Of a stretch of DNA of 13,376 nt, positions 5,457 to 13,128 are shown piece after piece. Origin of the DNA: CAZCAC01 sp964496575 (lineage in GTDB: Bacteria; Planctomycetota; UBA1135; GCA-002686595). The stretch lies in NCBI GenBank assembly GCA_964496575.1, contig CAZCAC010000186.1:1-13376 (forward strand), read 5' to 3'. Numbering within the stretch: position 1 is the stretch's first letter; the number at the start of each line of letters is the position of its first letter. Below the pieces are notes generated by a model that saw only the letters and a list, made by a program, of their open reading frames with translations, ran no database searches and was not told where the DNA came from. Both the position numbers and the translations under genes were made by a program.

Positions 5457-6407
5457 TCACGCGAAGCGGTGCAGCCCCGCCGCCCGCGCCGCCTCCAGCG
5501 CGGCCTCCACCTCGTCCGGCGTCACCCTGCGGTTCACCTCGGCGAACATCGTTTCCCCCTCGCGGTCGGTCCCGCCGACGAAGTGCGCGGGGCGGTACTG
5601 CCCCATGACGTTGACGAACGTATCGGGGGAGATCTTCTTCGCCAGCCAGTCGAAGATCTCTTTCGATTCCTGGAGCATTCCGGGCATCACCAAGTGACGG
5701 ACCAGCAGCCCGCGCCGCGCGATCCCCTCGCTGTCGAGGCGCAGCTCGCCGACCTGCCGGTGCATCTCGTAGATCGCATCACGCGCACGAGCGGGGTAGT
5801 CGGGCGCGGTCAGGAGCCGGCCGCTCGCCTCCTTCGACCACAGCTTGAAGTCGGGCATGTAGATGTCGACCAGCCCCTCCATCAGCTCGAGGGACGCGAC
5901 CGCGTCGTACCCGCTGGCGTTGTAGACCAGCGGGATTCGCAACCCTTCGGGGATCGCCACGGCGAGCGCTTCGATGATCTCGGGGACGACGTGCTCGGGA
6001 GTGACGAGGTTCAGGTTGTGGCATCCCGCCTCCTGCAGCCGGAGCATCATCGCCGCGAGCTCCTCGGCGGTCCGCCCGGCGCCGACCAGGGTCTGCGAGA
6101 TGTCGTGGTTCTGGCAGAAGACACAGCGCAGGTTGCACTGGGCGAAGAAGATCGTGCCCGAGCCGCGCGTGCCGCTCAGGCACTCCTCCTCGCCGTGGTG
6201 GGGGCCCGAGCTGGCGACGATCGCCTTGCGGCCCGTCTGGCAGATCCCCCGCTCCTCGAAGTTGCGGGCCACGCCGCAGATGCGCGGGCACATGCGACAC
6301 GCCTCGAGCTCCTCGAGACTCTCCTTGATCCTCCCCTCGAGCTTTCCGCTCTTCCAGGTCTCGAGGTAGGCGGGCTCGAGCTCGTCGGTTTGCACGTCTT
6401 GCTTCAT
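5457..6407 (-). CDS. pflX: PflX-type radical SAM protein (COG1313)
   Basis: A 316-aa cytoplasmic protein. The radical SAM cluster motif CNLRCVFC (Cys91, Cys95, Cys98; CxxxCxxC) should bind a 4Fe-4S cluster and S-adenosylmethionine. The N-terminal second Cys set (CRMCPRICG, Cys37, 40, 44, then GICQTG, Cys56), the GEEECLSGTRGSGTIFF stretch and QNHDISQ are hallmarks of the PflX family, related to pyruvate formate-lyase activating enzyme. VYNASGYD, DIYMPDFKLW and RHLVMPGM are further family positions. Its reaction is unknown. No glycyl radical enzyme gene is in the window. It lacks a SPASM-type C terminus, so it is not a sulfatase-maturing anSME despite lying next to a sulfatase. A GGAGGAGAGG stretch is 13 nt before the ATG, rather far for a ribosome binding site. 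Confidence 0.92.
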   Translation of the reverse strand: MKQDVQTDELEPAYLETWKSGKLEGRIKESLEELEACRMCPRICGVARNFEERGICQTGRKAIVASSGPHHGEEECLSGTRGSGTIFFAQCNLRCVFCQNHDISQTLVGAGRTAEELAAMMLRLQEAGCHNLNLVTPEHVVPEIIEALAVAIPEGLRIPLVYNASGYDAVASLELMEGLVDIYMPDFKLWSKEASGRLLTAPDYPARARDAIYEMHRQVGELRLDSEGIARRGLLVRHLVMPGMLQESKEIFDWLAKKISPDTFVNVMGQYRPAHFVGGTDREGETMFAEVNRRVTPDEVEAALEAARAAGLHRFA

Positions 6408-6433
6408 GACGGGAATATAGCCTCTCCTCCGGG

Positions 6434-6459
6434 TCCTCCGCGGTGAAACCGCGTCAGGA
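6434..6459 (-). other. Intergenic hairpin between sulfatase 1 and pflX
   Basis: CGCGGT (6439-6444) and ACCGCG (6448-6453) pair perfectly around GAA; an outer TCCT (6434-6437) can pair with AGGA (6456-6459) across small internal bulges. It lies 47 nt past the sulfatase 1 stop and upstream of pflX on the same strand. No U-tract follows. It may end sulfatase transcription or be part of the pflX leader. The left arm and loop (CCTCCGCGGTGAAA) also resemble the repeat motif at the left edge of the window. Confidence 0.4.
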
Positions 6460-6506
6460 GTGATACTCCACTCACGGGATGGGGAAGTGGGTTGAGCGGC
6501 GGCCCC

Positions 6507-7916
6507 CTACTTCTTCGGCTTCTTCTCCGGCGGAAAACGCCACCGCTCCGAGGGCTCGTCCTCCGCCTTCATGGTGCGAACCATGTAGTCGAAGAGCTCG
6601 GGGTGCTGCGCCGAGACGTCCCGCGTCTCGCCGATGTCCTGCTCGACGTCGTACATCCGTACGGGCGTGTGCATCGGCTGCTCGATCACCTTGAACTGGC
6701 GATTCATGAGCGCCCGCGCTCCGCCCCGCTCGTAGAAGGCCCAGTAGAGGAACTCGTGCTGCTCGGCCTGCGACATCTTGCCGAGCAGCGTGGGCGCGAA
6801 GGAGATCCCGTCCCGCCGGTCCGGCAGGGCACCGGTCGCCCCGGCCAGCTCGGCGAAGGTGGGCATCACGTCCCAGAAGGCGGCGATGTGCTTCGACTTG
6901 CGGCCGGGCTTGATCGTGCCCGGCCAGTACGCGATCGTCGGGACGCGGATGCCGCCCTCGAGGAGATCCCGCTTCTGCCCGCTCAGCGGACCGTTCGAGT
7001 CGAAGAAGTCCGATCGGTGCCCACCCTCTGAGTGGGGGCCGTTGTCGGAGGTGAACAGGACCAGTGTCTTCTCGGCGATCCCGAGCTCCTCGAGCTTCGT
7101 GACCAGCGCCCCCACGTCGCGGTCCATCCGCGTGACCATCGCGGCGAAGCCCTTCTCCGGCTCCGGCCACTCCTCGTCTGCGTAGCGACCCAGCTCGGGT
7201 ACCTCCATCCCCTTCTTGCGCGCCTCGTTGTTGGCGTGTGGAATGGTCATGGCGAGGTAGAGGAAGAAGGGAACGTCCCGGTCGCGCTCGAGGAACTCCA
7301 GCGCCTCGGCGGTGAAGAGGTCGTGGCTGTACACCTTCTTCTCGGTGGCGACACCCTGGCCGTGCCTGCCGGGTTTCGGCACGACGTTCGGGAGCTCGAC
7401 CCGCTCTTCGCCGCGGATCAGGAAGGTCGGGTAGAAGTTGTGGGCGTGGCTCTGGTCGAGGTAGCCGAAGAAGGAGTCGAAGCCCTGCCGCGTCGGCATC
7501 CCGTCGGAACCTTCGTGGCCGATGCCCCACTTGCCGATCAGTGCCGTCTCGTATCCAACAGTCTTCAGCACCTCGGCGACGGTGACGTCCTCCGGTTCGA
7601 GGTTCTGCTTGGCGTTCCCGCGGATCCGGCAGTGCCCCGTGTGGAGGCCGGTCATCAGCGAACAGCGCGACGGCGCGCAGACGGTCGATCCCGCGTAGAA
7701 ACGCGTCATCAGGAGCCCCTCCTCGGCGAGGCGGTCGAGGCTCGGCGTGTCGATGCGCTTCTGGCCGAGGCAACCAAGATCTCCGTAGCCGAGATCGTCG
7801 ACCAGGATGAAGAGGATGTTCGGCGGGACCTCGGGGCTCGGCGAGGATTCCCGGGCGATGGACGGGGTGGGGAGGCCCACCAGCGGGATCAGGAGGACTA
7901 GCGTGAGGCTCTTCAT
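6507..7916 (-). CDS. Exported arylsulfatase-type sulfatase (S1 family), CAPSR motif
   Basis: A 469-aa sulfatase that hydrolyses sulfate esters, probably on a polysaccharide. It has a signal peptide (LTLVLLIPLVGLPTPSIA, cleavage near residue 21). The alkaline-phosphatase-superfamily core begins at PPNILFILVDDLGYGDLG, where Asp40 and Asp41 bind calcium. The formylglycine site is Cys80 in VCAPSRCSLMTG, a canonical CxPxR signature. GKWGIGHEG (Lys129, His134 region) and TSDNGPHSEGG (Asp291, Asn292) complete the active site, and GGIRVPTIAYWPG is the conserved strand before the C-terminal domain. It ends in a lysine-rich tail (PPEKKPKK). Length fits the family. It is first in a minus-strand pair with pflX and divergent from the gene at 8064. 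No maturation enzyme (FGE or anSME) is in the window. Only a weak ribosome binding site precedes the ATG. Confidence 0.95.
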   Translation of the reverse strand: MKSLTLVLLIPLVGLPTPSIARESSPSPEVPPNILFILVDDLGYGDLGCLGQKRIDTPSLDRLAEEGLLMTRFYAGSTVCAPSRCSLMTGLHTGHCRIRGNAKQNLEPEDVTVAEVLKTVGYETALIGKWGIGHEGSDGMPTRQGFDSFFGYLDQSHAHNFYPTFLIRGEERVELPNVVPKPGRHGQGVATEKKVYSHDLFTAEALEFLERDRDVPFFLYLAMTIPHANNEARKKGMEVPELGRYADEEWPEPEKGFAAMVTRMDRDVGALVTKLEELGIAEKTLVLFTSDNGPHSEGGHRSDFFDSNGPLSGQKRDLLEGGIRVPTIAYWPGTIKPGRKSKHIAAFWDVMPTFAELAGATGALPDRRDGISFAPTLLGKMSQAEQHEFLYWAFYERGGARALMNRQFKVIEQPMHTPVRMYDVEQDIGETRDVSAQHPELFDYMVRTMKAEDEPSERWRFPPEKKPKK

Positions 7917-7955
7917 GCCCCGAGCCTAGCCGCCCCTCTACGGGCGTGCCAGACG

Positions 7956-8016
7956 GATCGCTCGCGATCGGGAGACACGGAGCCGGGAGAGCATTCGCAA
8001 AAGGCCCTGGCAAAAG
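7956..8016. promoter_or_regulatory. Divergent intergenic region with dyad and direct repeats
   Basis: The 147-bp gap between sulfatase 1 (minus) and the 8064 gene (plus) must carry both promoters. It contains the dyad GATCGC-TC-GCGATC (7956-7969) and two direct copies of GCAAAAG (7997-8003 and 8010-8016) 13 bp apart. These may be regulator-binding sites; no convincing -35/-10 pair was found. Confidence 0.3.
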
Positions 8017-8063
8017 ACGGTACGGTCCTCGAACGAATCCCCCTCATGCGGAGTGGCAGTCCG

Positions 8064-9104
8064 ATGAGCTATTGCCCGAACAGTCTCGTCCTCGTCGCCC
8101 TCCTCACCCTGGGAGGGCCCGCCTCCGCGGAGTTCACGCGAATCCCGGTCTTCGCCGGGACCGACTCCGAGGGATTCGAGACCCAGGACATGTCCGGTGG
8201 GGTCGCCGCCTGCATCGCCGATGGCGTCTTCGGCGGTCGCGCGGAGCTCTGCACCCTCGACGGTTCGTCCGATGCTCACATCGTCGAGGCGTGGTACTAC
8301 GCCTGCGCGATGCAGGAGCGCGGCGGAACGCGCTTCTTCGGATCGGGGGGGCCGGCCGTCGTTCTTCACTTCGAAGCGCCGGTGAGTCGCTTCGGCGGCT
8401 ACTTCGGCACGAACAACCCGATCGCCAGTGGGGGCACGATTCGATTTCTCGACGCGGACGGAATCGAGCTTCACCGTGACGTCATCGGTGCGGTCAACAA
8501 TTGCATCTGGAACTGGAATGGCTGGGACGGCGGGGGGGCGGCGATCACCTCGATCGAGATCGCGAGCAACCACGGGAACGGCGGCTACCTGATGCTGGAC
8601 GACCTGGAGGCGGACATCTCACCTTCCTCGACCGGGACCACCTACTGCTACTGCGACGGCAGCACGAATATCGGACCTTGCGGCAACGACGGCGCGGAGG
8701 GCCGTGGATGCGGGAACAGTGCGCATACCGTTGGAGCGCGCCTCTCCGCCGACGGCTGGGCCCGAATCGGCACCGATTCTCTCACCCTGCACGCCGAGGG
8801 GTTGGTGCCCGGCCACTCCGCGATCTTCTTCCAGGGAATGCACCCGGCTGGAGCGGGAGCGGGCGTCTACTTCGGTGACGGCGTGCGCTGCGTCGCCGGG
8901 CGGATCGTGCGGCTGGAAGCGGTACCGGTGGTGGGCGGAGATGGGGTGGCCCACTCCACGACCCGGCTCTCCACGGCGGGAGGTATCGCCGTCGCGGTGG
9001 GGGAGACCCGCTACTACCAGCTCTGGTACCGGGACGAGAGCACGAGCCCCTGCAACAGCGCGTTCAACCTGACCAACGCGGTGGAGGTCACCTGGGAGAT
9101 GTAG
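8064..9104 (+). CDS. Secreted protein with shared C-terminal Cys module
   Basis: A 346-aa exported protein. Signal peptide 1-22 (SLVLVALLTLGGPASA). Residues about 24-188 form a beta-rich domain with SRFGGYFGTNN, GGTIRFLDADG, and ITSIEIASNHGNGGYLMLDDLE; this pattern resembles the PEP-CTERM-type beta-sandwich domains of exported proteins, though I cannot name a family. Residues 193-346 are a module also found at the end of the FG-GAP protein and in the partial gene at the right edge: YCYCDGS, GPCGND, GRGCGNS, GARLSADGWARIGTDSLTL, FFQG, FGDGVRC, YYQLWYRD, FNLTNAVEVTW. The ORF opens at 8046, but ATG 8064 starts the signal peptide, with GGAG 10 nt before it. It lacks the terminal PEP-CTERM signature. 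Role unknown; surface location likely. Confidence 0.85.
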   Translation: MSYCPNSLVLVALLTLGGPASAEFTRIPVFAGTDSEGFETQDMSGGVAACIADGVFGGRAELCTLDGSSDAHIVEAWYYACAMQERGGTRFFGSGGPAVVLHFEAPVSRFGGYFGTNNPIASGGTIRFLDADGIELHRDVIGAVNNCIWNWNGWDGGGAAITSIEIASNHGNGGYLMLDDLEADISPSSTGTTYCYCDGSTNIGPCGNDGAEGRGCGNSAHTVGARLSADGWARIGTDSLTLHAEGLVPGHSAIFFQGMHPAGAGAGVYFGDGVRCVAGRIVRLEAVPVVGGDGVAHSTTRLSTAGGIAVAVGETRYYQLWYRDESTSPCNSAFNLTNAVEVTWEM

Positions 9105-9130
9105 GACCGGGACCTCGGTTCACGCTCGGC

Positions 9131-9175
9131 CACCTGGGGCGGTCATGGTCCGGAACACCGTGACCGCCCGAGGTG
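9131..9175 (+). terminator. Long 45-nt hairpin between the 8064 gene and sulfatase 2
   Basis: GGGCGGTCA (9137-9145) pairs perfectly with TGACCGCCC (9161-9169); inward a U-G wobble and GGT/ACC extend it to 13 bp around the 7-nt loop CCGGAAC, and outward CACCT (9131-9135) pairs with AGGTG (9171-9175) after one mismatch. The wobble pairs only in plus-strand RNA, so this strand is favoured. It starts 26 nt past the stop at 9104. No U-tract follows, so it may be a terminator of a non-classical type or a sulfatase 2 leader hairpin. Confidence 0.55.
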
Positions 9176-9209
9176 TGTGAAAGTGAACCGGGTTCCGTAT
9201 CCTCTGCCC

Positions 9210-10655
9210 ATGCGTCTGATCCCCGTGCTGCTCCTGTGCCTGGCTCCGCTCCACGCGGCGTCCTGCGATTCCACTCCCGAGGCCCAGGACACCCCCCTGC
9301 GTCCGCCGAACGTGGTCATCGTCTTCACCGACGACCAGGGCTGGGCGGATATCGGCGTGCAGGGCGCGGTCGGGTTCGAGACGCCGAACCTCGACCGGCT
9401 GGCCGGCGACGGCGTCCGCTTCACCGACTTCTACGTCTCGCAGCCGGTGTGCTCGGCGTCGCGCACCTCGCTGCTCACCGGCTGCTATGCCAACCGGGTC
9501 GGGATCCGCGGTGCGCTGGGACCGAAGAGCAAGATCGGTATCGCGGAAACCGAGACGACTCTGGCCGAGCTGTGCAAGTCCGAGGGCTACCGAACCGCGA
9601 TCTTCGGCAAGTGGCACCTAGGACACCACCCCGAGTTCTTGCCGACGCGCCACGGCTTCGACGAGTTCTACGGGATTCCGTACTCGAACGACATGTGGCC
9701 GTACCACCCCGAGAATCCCGAGGCGTGGGGCGACCTGCCGACCATCGAGATGGAGGAGATCGTCGGCTACAACACCGACCAGACGAAGTTCACCACCGAC
9801 TTCACCGAGCGAGCGGTGTCGTTCATCGAGCGCAGCGCAGACGAGCCGTTCTTCCTGTACCTCGCGCACCCGATGCCGCACGTGCCGCTGCACGTCTCCG
9901 AGCGCTTCAAGGATCATTCGGAGCAGGGGATGTACGGCGACGTGATCGAGGAGATCGACTGGAGCGTCGGAGAGGTGCTGAAGGCGCTGGAGCGCACCGG
10001 GGTCGCGGACGACACGCTGGTCATCTACTGCAGCGACAACGGTCCGTGGCTCAGCTATGGCGATCACGCCGGCACGACGGGACCGTTGCGCGAGGGGAAG
10101 GGGACGACCTGGGAGGGTGGCGTGCGCGTGCCGTTCCTCGCCCGCTGGCCCGGGCGCATTCCGGCGGGAAGCGTGTGCGCGGAGCCGGCGATGACGATCG
10201 ACGTGCTGCCGACGGTGGCGGGCCTGATCGGTGCCGACCTCCCCGAGCTCGAGATCGACGGTCTCGACATCTGGCCACTTCTCGCCAGCGAGCCGGGAGC
10301 CGCCTCGCCGCACGAGGCCCTCTTCTTCTACTATCGACAGAACCACCTCGAGGCGCTGCGCTCCGGGAAGTGGAAGCTGCACTTCCCGCACAAGTACCGC
10401 ACGATGGAAGGGCGCGAGCCGGGGACGGGCGGGATTCCCGGGAAGTACGACTACCAGGTGAGGACGGGGTTGGCGCTCTACGACCTCGAAGAGGACATCG
10501 GCGAGACGACCGACGTCGCCGCGGAGAACCCCGGGGTGGTCGAGCGTTTGACCGTCCTCGCCGAGGAGATGCGCGCCGAGCTGGGGGACAAGCTCACCGA
10601 GACGCAGGGCAGCGGCAACCGCCAGCCGGAGCGGGTGAAGAAGGAGGAGAAGTGA
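9210..10655 (+). CDS. Exported sulfatase (S1 family), CSASR motif
   Basis: A 481-aa sulfatase. N-terminal signal (LIPVLLLCLAPLHA) followed by ASC at residues 17-19, a poor but possible lipobox, so it may be membrane-anchored or simply secreted. Core starts at PPNVVIVFTDDQGWADIG (Asp41, Asp42 metal ligands). Formylglycine site is Cys81 in VCSASRTSLLTG, a CxAxR variant instead of CxPxR. FGKWHLGHH (Lys134, His136), HPMPHVPLH and YCSDNGPWLSYGDH complete the active site; GGVRVPFLARWPG follows. The C terminus is charged (QPERVKKEEK). The frame is open from a GTG at 9177, but that codon abuts the preceding hairpin and delays the signal peptide, so ATG 9210 is preferred; no strong ribosome binding site precedes it. 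Substrate unknown; it is clearly a different subfamily from sulfatase 1, with a different active-site signature. Confidence 0.95.
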   Translation: MRLIPVLLLCLAPLHAASCDSTPEAQDTPLRPPNVVIVFTDDQGWADIGVQGAVGFETPNLDRLAGDGVRFTDFYVSQPVCSASRTSLLTGCYANRVGIRGALGPKSKIGIAETETTLAELCKSEGYRTAIFGKWHLGHHPEFLPTRHGFDEFYGIPYSNDMWPYHPENPEAWGDLPTIEMEEIVGYNTDQTKFTTDFTERAVSFIERSADEPFFLYLAHPMPHVPLHVSERFKDHSEQGMYGDVIEEIDWSVGEVLKALERTGVADDTLVIYCSDNGPWLSYGDHAGTTGPLREGKGTTWEGGVRVPFLARWPGRIPAGSVCAEPAMTIDVLPTVAGLIGADLPELEIDGLDIWPLLASEPGAASPHEALFFYYRQNHLEALRSGKWKLHFPHKYRTMEGREPGTGGIPGKYDYQVRTGLALYDLEEDIGETTDVAAENPGVVERLTVLAEEMRAELGDKLTETQGSGNRQPERVKKEEK

Positions 10656-10694
10656 GCGCGAGGCCCGTGCCGCGGTGCTCGAGTCACGATTGCC

Positions 10695-10722
10695 TTGCTC
10701 GAGCGTATTCGGCCGGTAGGAT
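10695..10722 (+). promoter_or_regulatory. Weak candidate promoter of the lipoprotein gene
   Basis: TTGCTC (10695-10700) and TAGGAT (10717-10722, four of six to the -10 consensus) are separated by 16 bp in the gap after sulfatase 2. The -35 match is only three of six. A second TGCTCGAG copy just upstream makes a short direct repeat. Confidence 0.25.
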
Positions 10723-10764
10723 TCAGCGCTGCGAATGGCCGCCGCCCGGATCCGGAGATCGGAG

Positions 10765-11361
10765 ATGCCTCACCTGAAATACACGACGCTCGCTCTTCTC
10801 GATACCTTGCTGAGGCGGGGGGCCGGTTTGGCTCTGTGCACCATCGGTCTCCTCTCCGGCTGTTCGAGTGGCGGTGGGGGGGCAGCTCCGGCGGCCGTCG
10901 ACGTGACCGGTTCGTGGAACGGGATCTGGAGCAGCTCCTTCGGACCCGACACCGGGACCTTCGTCATGACCGCCGCGCAGGATGGTGCGACCGTTTCGGG
11001 TTCCGCGGACCTCTCGGGATCCACGTGCTTCTTCGGAGGTGGACTCGCGGGCAGCGTATCGGGAAGCACCCTGACCGGGTCACTCACGGCGGGGGCGAAC
11101 CAGGCGGTGTTCTCGCTGACGGTGACGGGTGACACCCTGAACGGCTCGTACTCGGTGACCGGCGGCGACTGCGCCGGGGACTCCGGTTCGGTCACGGCGA
11201 GCCGGGTGAGCGCACTCCTCGGGGAGGACGACGATCCCCTTCCCATCGAACCGCGAGCCGTCGCCTGGCCCGTCTACGAGGACGACCGAACGGTGATCCT
11301 GCTGGTGGAACCGCTCGATCGCCCCCCCGTGCCGGGGGCGCAGGTTCGACCGGTCGAATAG
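10765..11361 (+). CDS. Small beta-rich lipoprotein, hypothetical
   Basis: A 198-aa protein. Signal peptide II with basic LLRRGAG, core LALCTIGLL and lipobox LSGC (Cys33), followed by SSGGGG, a typical flexible tether. Residues about 44-145 are a Gly/Ser/Thr-rich string of short strands (VTGSWNGIW, GTFVMTAAQDGATVSGSADL, GSTLTGSLTAG, AVFSLTVTGDTLNGSYSVTG) that looks like a small lipocalin-like or beta-sandwich barrel, with two further Cys (STCFFGG and GGDCAGD) able to form a disulfide. An acidic, Pro-rich tail follows (EDDDPLPIEPRA and onwards). No family named. The ORF opens at 10735, but ATG 10765 has GGAG at 10754-10757, 7 nt upstream, and gives a standard signal length. Confidence 0.8.
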   Translation: MPHLKYTTLALLDTLLRRGAGLALCTIGLLSGCSSGGGGAAPAAVDVTGSWNGIWSSSFGPDTGTFVMTAAQDGATVSGSADLSGSTCFFGGGLAGSVSGSTLTGSLTAGANQAVFSLTVTGDTLNGSYSVTGGDCAGDSGSVTASRVSALLGEDDDPLPIEPRAVAWPVYEDDRTVILLVEPLDRPPVPGAQVRPVE

Positions 11362-11455
11362 GACCTGGATCCGCGCGGGGCGCGTTCCTGTCCCCCGATT
11401 GCTCGTTCCGGGGTATCCTGTAGTGTCGCCGCTCCTCGCGACTCACGGCCACCTC

Positions 11456-13108
11456 ATGAAAGGGACAGATCTCCTCACGCCGGCACTGACCACCTGTGTG
11501 CTGCTCTTCGCCACGCAGGACCGTTCGACGGCCGAACAGAACGAGCTCTTCACCCTGCTCGCCTCCGATGGCACCCCCGACCAGTGGTTCGGAAGCGGTA
11601 TGGCCGTCAGCGGGGGGCGAATCGTCGTCGGAGCACCCCGGCCCTCGGGGCGGGTCTATCTGTACGATCGCTCGACGGGACAGGAGCTCGGTCAGCTGAC
11701 CTCCGCCGATACCGCGCTCGACGATCTGTTCGGCTGGAGTGTCGCTCTCGAGGGGAACCTCCTGGTCGTGGGGGCCCCCCAGGACGACGACAACGGGAGC
11801 GACTCCGGCTCCGCCTACGTCTTCGATGCGAGCACCGGTCAGCAGCTCTTCAAGCTGCTTCCTTCCGACGGCGTGGTGGGTGCGCAGTTCGGGTGGGGGG
11901 TCTCGGTGAGCGGTGGCCACGCCGTGATCAGCGCGATCTACGACAACGAACGCGGGCACCGCTCCGGCGCGGCGTACGTCTTCGACGTGAACACGGGGCA
12001 GGAGATCTGGAAGCTCTACCCCGGTGACGGCGCGCCCAAGGACTTCTTCGGCCGAGGCGTCTCTCTCTCCGGTGATCTCTTCATCGGAGGGGCGGACGGC
12101 AACGACGATCTCGGCGACCGATCGGGGGCCGCCTACATCTTCGAGGTGAGTACGGGCCGGCAGCTCCTGAAGCTGCTTCCGACCGACGGTCACGCCCTGC
12201 AGCACTTCGGGATGGACGTGTCCCTCTGCGACGGCTTCGCCATCGTCGGGGCGCCCGGAGACGACGACCACGGCTATCGGTCGGGCGCGGCCTACGTTTA
12301 CGACGCGACGACCGGTTCACTGCTTCACAAGCTGCACTCGTCCGACATCGACGCGTTCGATTTCTTCGGTGCCTCGGTCTTCATCGACGGGAATCAGGTC
12401 GCGGTCGAGGCCCAGTTCGACGAGAGCAGCTACTACGGCCGGGTATTCACCTTCGACGTGACGTCGGGAGCGGAGCTCTCCATGCTGCGCAACTCGGACA
12501 ACGCTCTGCTCGACTTCTTCGGGACAGCCCTCTGCATCGATGCGGACCGGCTGGTCGTCGGCGCGTTCGGCGCCGACCACCTGGGATCCGACTCGGGGGC
12601 CGCTTACGTCTTCGAGGTGCCGGTGACCCCCGGCGCCGGCTACTGCTTCGGCGATCCGCTGAGCGGGACCCCGTGCCCGTGCGGCAACAACAACGATCGG
12701 AGCGTTCCCGGATCGGGTTGCGACAACGGCGTCTATGCGTCCGGGGCACGGCTCTCCGCCACCGGCGTCGCCAAGGTCAGCGCCGACACCGTGACCCTGC
12801 TCGCGACGCACCTGGAGCCGAACAACTCCGGGCTCTACTTCCAGGCGAACACCGATCTCTCGCCGGGGATCGTGTGGGGCGACGGTCTGCGTTGTGCCGG
12901 CGGCGGCGAGGTCCGCCTGCAGGTCCGGGTCGCCGACGCCGCGGGCTCATCTCAGACGACGGTTCCGATCGCGACCAAGGGGAACGTGTCCCCCGGTGAC
13001 ACCAGGCGCTACCAGGTCTGGTACCGAACCATCATTGCCCCACCCTGCGGCCATGGGGTCCATGAGTTCAACACGACCAACGGCTATACGATCGCGTGGC
13101 GGCCGTGA
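11456..13108 (+). CDS. Secreted seven-repeat FG-GAP propeller protein with shared C-terminal module
   Basis: A 550-aa exported protein. N-terminal signal near 5-20 (LLTPALTTCVLLFAT). Residues about 29-389 are seven repeats of some 50 residues, each following the pattern KLLPSDG, then FGWGVSVSG, then VVGAP, an acidic turn such as QDDDNGSDSG, then AAYVFDASTG; these are FG-GAP_2-type blades, and seven suits a complete beta-propeller. Blade 1 lacks the acidic turn and blade 6 is the most divergent. Residues 393-550 are the Cys-containing module shared with the 8064 gene (GYCFGD, CPCGNN, GSGCDN, SGARLSATGVAKVSADTVTL, YFQAN, WGDGLRC, YQVWYR). The frame opens at a TTG (11399), but ATG 11456 gives the signal peptide; no Shine-Dalgarno is seen. 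Likely surface-exposed, perhaps for adhesion or carbohydrate binding; this is inference. Confidence 0.9.
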   Translation: MKGTDLLTPALTTCVLLFATQDRSTAEQNELFTLLASDGTPDQWFGSGMAVSGGRIVVGAPRPSGRVYLYDRSTGQELGQLTSADTALDDLFGWSVALEGNLLVVGAPQDDDNGSDSGSAYVFDASTGQQLFKLLPSDGVVGAQFGWGVSVSGGHAVISAIYDNERGHRSGAAYVFDVNTGQEIWKLYPGDGAPKDFFGRGVSLSGDLFIGGADGNDDLGDRSGAAYIFEVSTGRQLLKLLPTDGHALQHFGMDVSLCDGFAIVGAPGDDDHGYRSGAAYVYDATTGSLLHKLHSSDIDAFDFFGASVFIDGNQVAVEAQFDESSYYGRVFTFDVTSGAELSMLRNSDNALLDFFGTALCIDADRLVVGAFGADHLGSDSGAAYVFEVPVTPGAGYCFGDPLSGTPCPCGNNNDRSVPGSGCDNGVYASGARLSATGVAKVSADTVTLLATHLEPNNSGLYFQANTDLSPGIVWGDGLRCAGGGEVRLQVRVADAAGSSQTTVPIATKGNVSPGDTRRYQVWYRTIIAPPCGHGVHEFNTTNGYTIAWRP

Positions 13109-13128
13109 GCGCCGCTCGGGAAGCGTGT

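Noticed and set aside
5457..6407. Radical SAM protein as an anaerobic sulfatase maturase (anSME)
   Set aside because: The double N-terminal Cys set and GSGTIFF-CNLRCVFCQN block are PflX hallmarks; the SPASM cysteines expected in anSME are absent.
5094..6446. 450-aa plus-strand ORF opposite pflX
   Set aside because: Antisense of the radical SAM gene; no signal peptide, domain or plausible composition.
8004..8030. Sigma54 promoter beginning with TGGCA in the divergent gap
   Set aside because: The -12 TTGC element at the right spacing is missing.
7938..8573. 211-aa minus-strand ORF
   Set aside because: It overlaps the signal peptide and first domain of the plus-strand secreted protein at 8064, is low-complexity and has no recognisable motif.
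9173..10777. 534-aa plus-strand ORF in another frame over sulfatase 2
   Set aside because: Arg-rich shadow; the overlapping frame encodes a complete sulfatase with all active-site motifs.
11192..12271. 359-aa minus-strand ORF opposite the lipoprotein and FG-GAP genes
   Set aside because: Its repetitive look (VVGGP, EVLQG, GRKQLEELL) is the mirror of the FG-GAP blade repeats on the other strand, not an independent protein.
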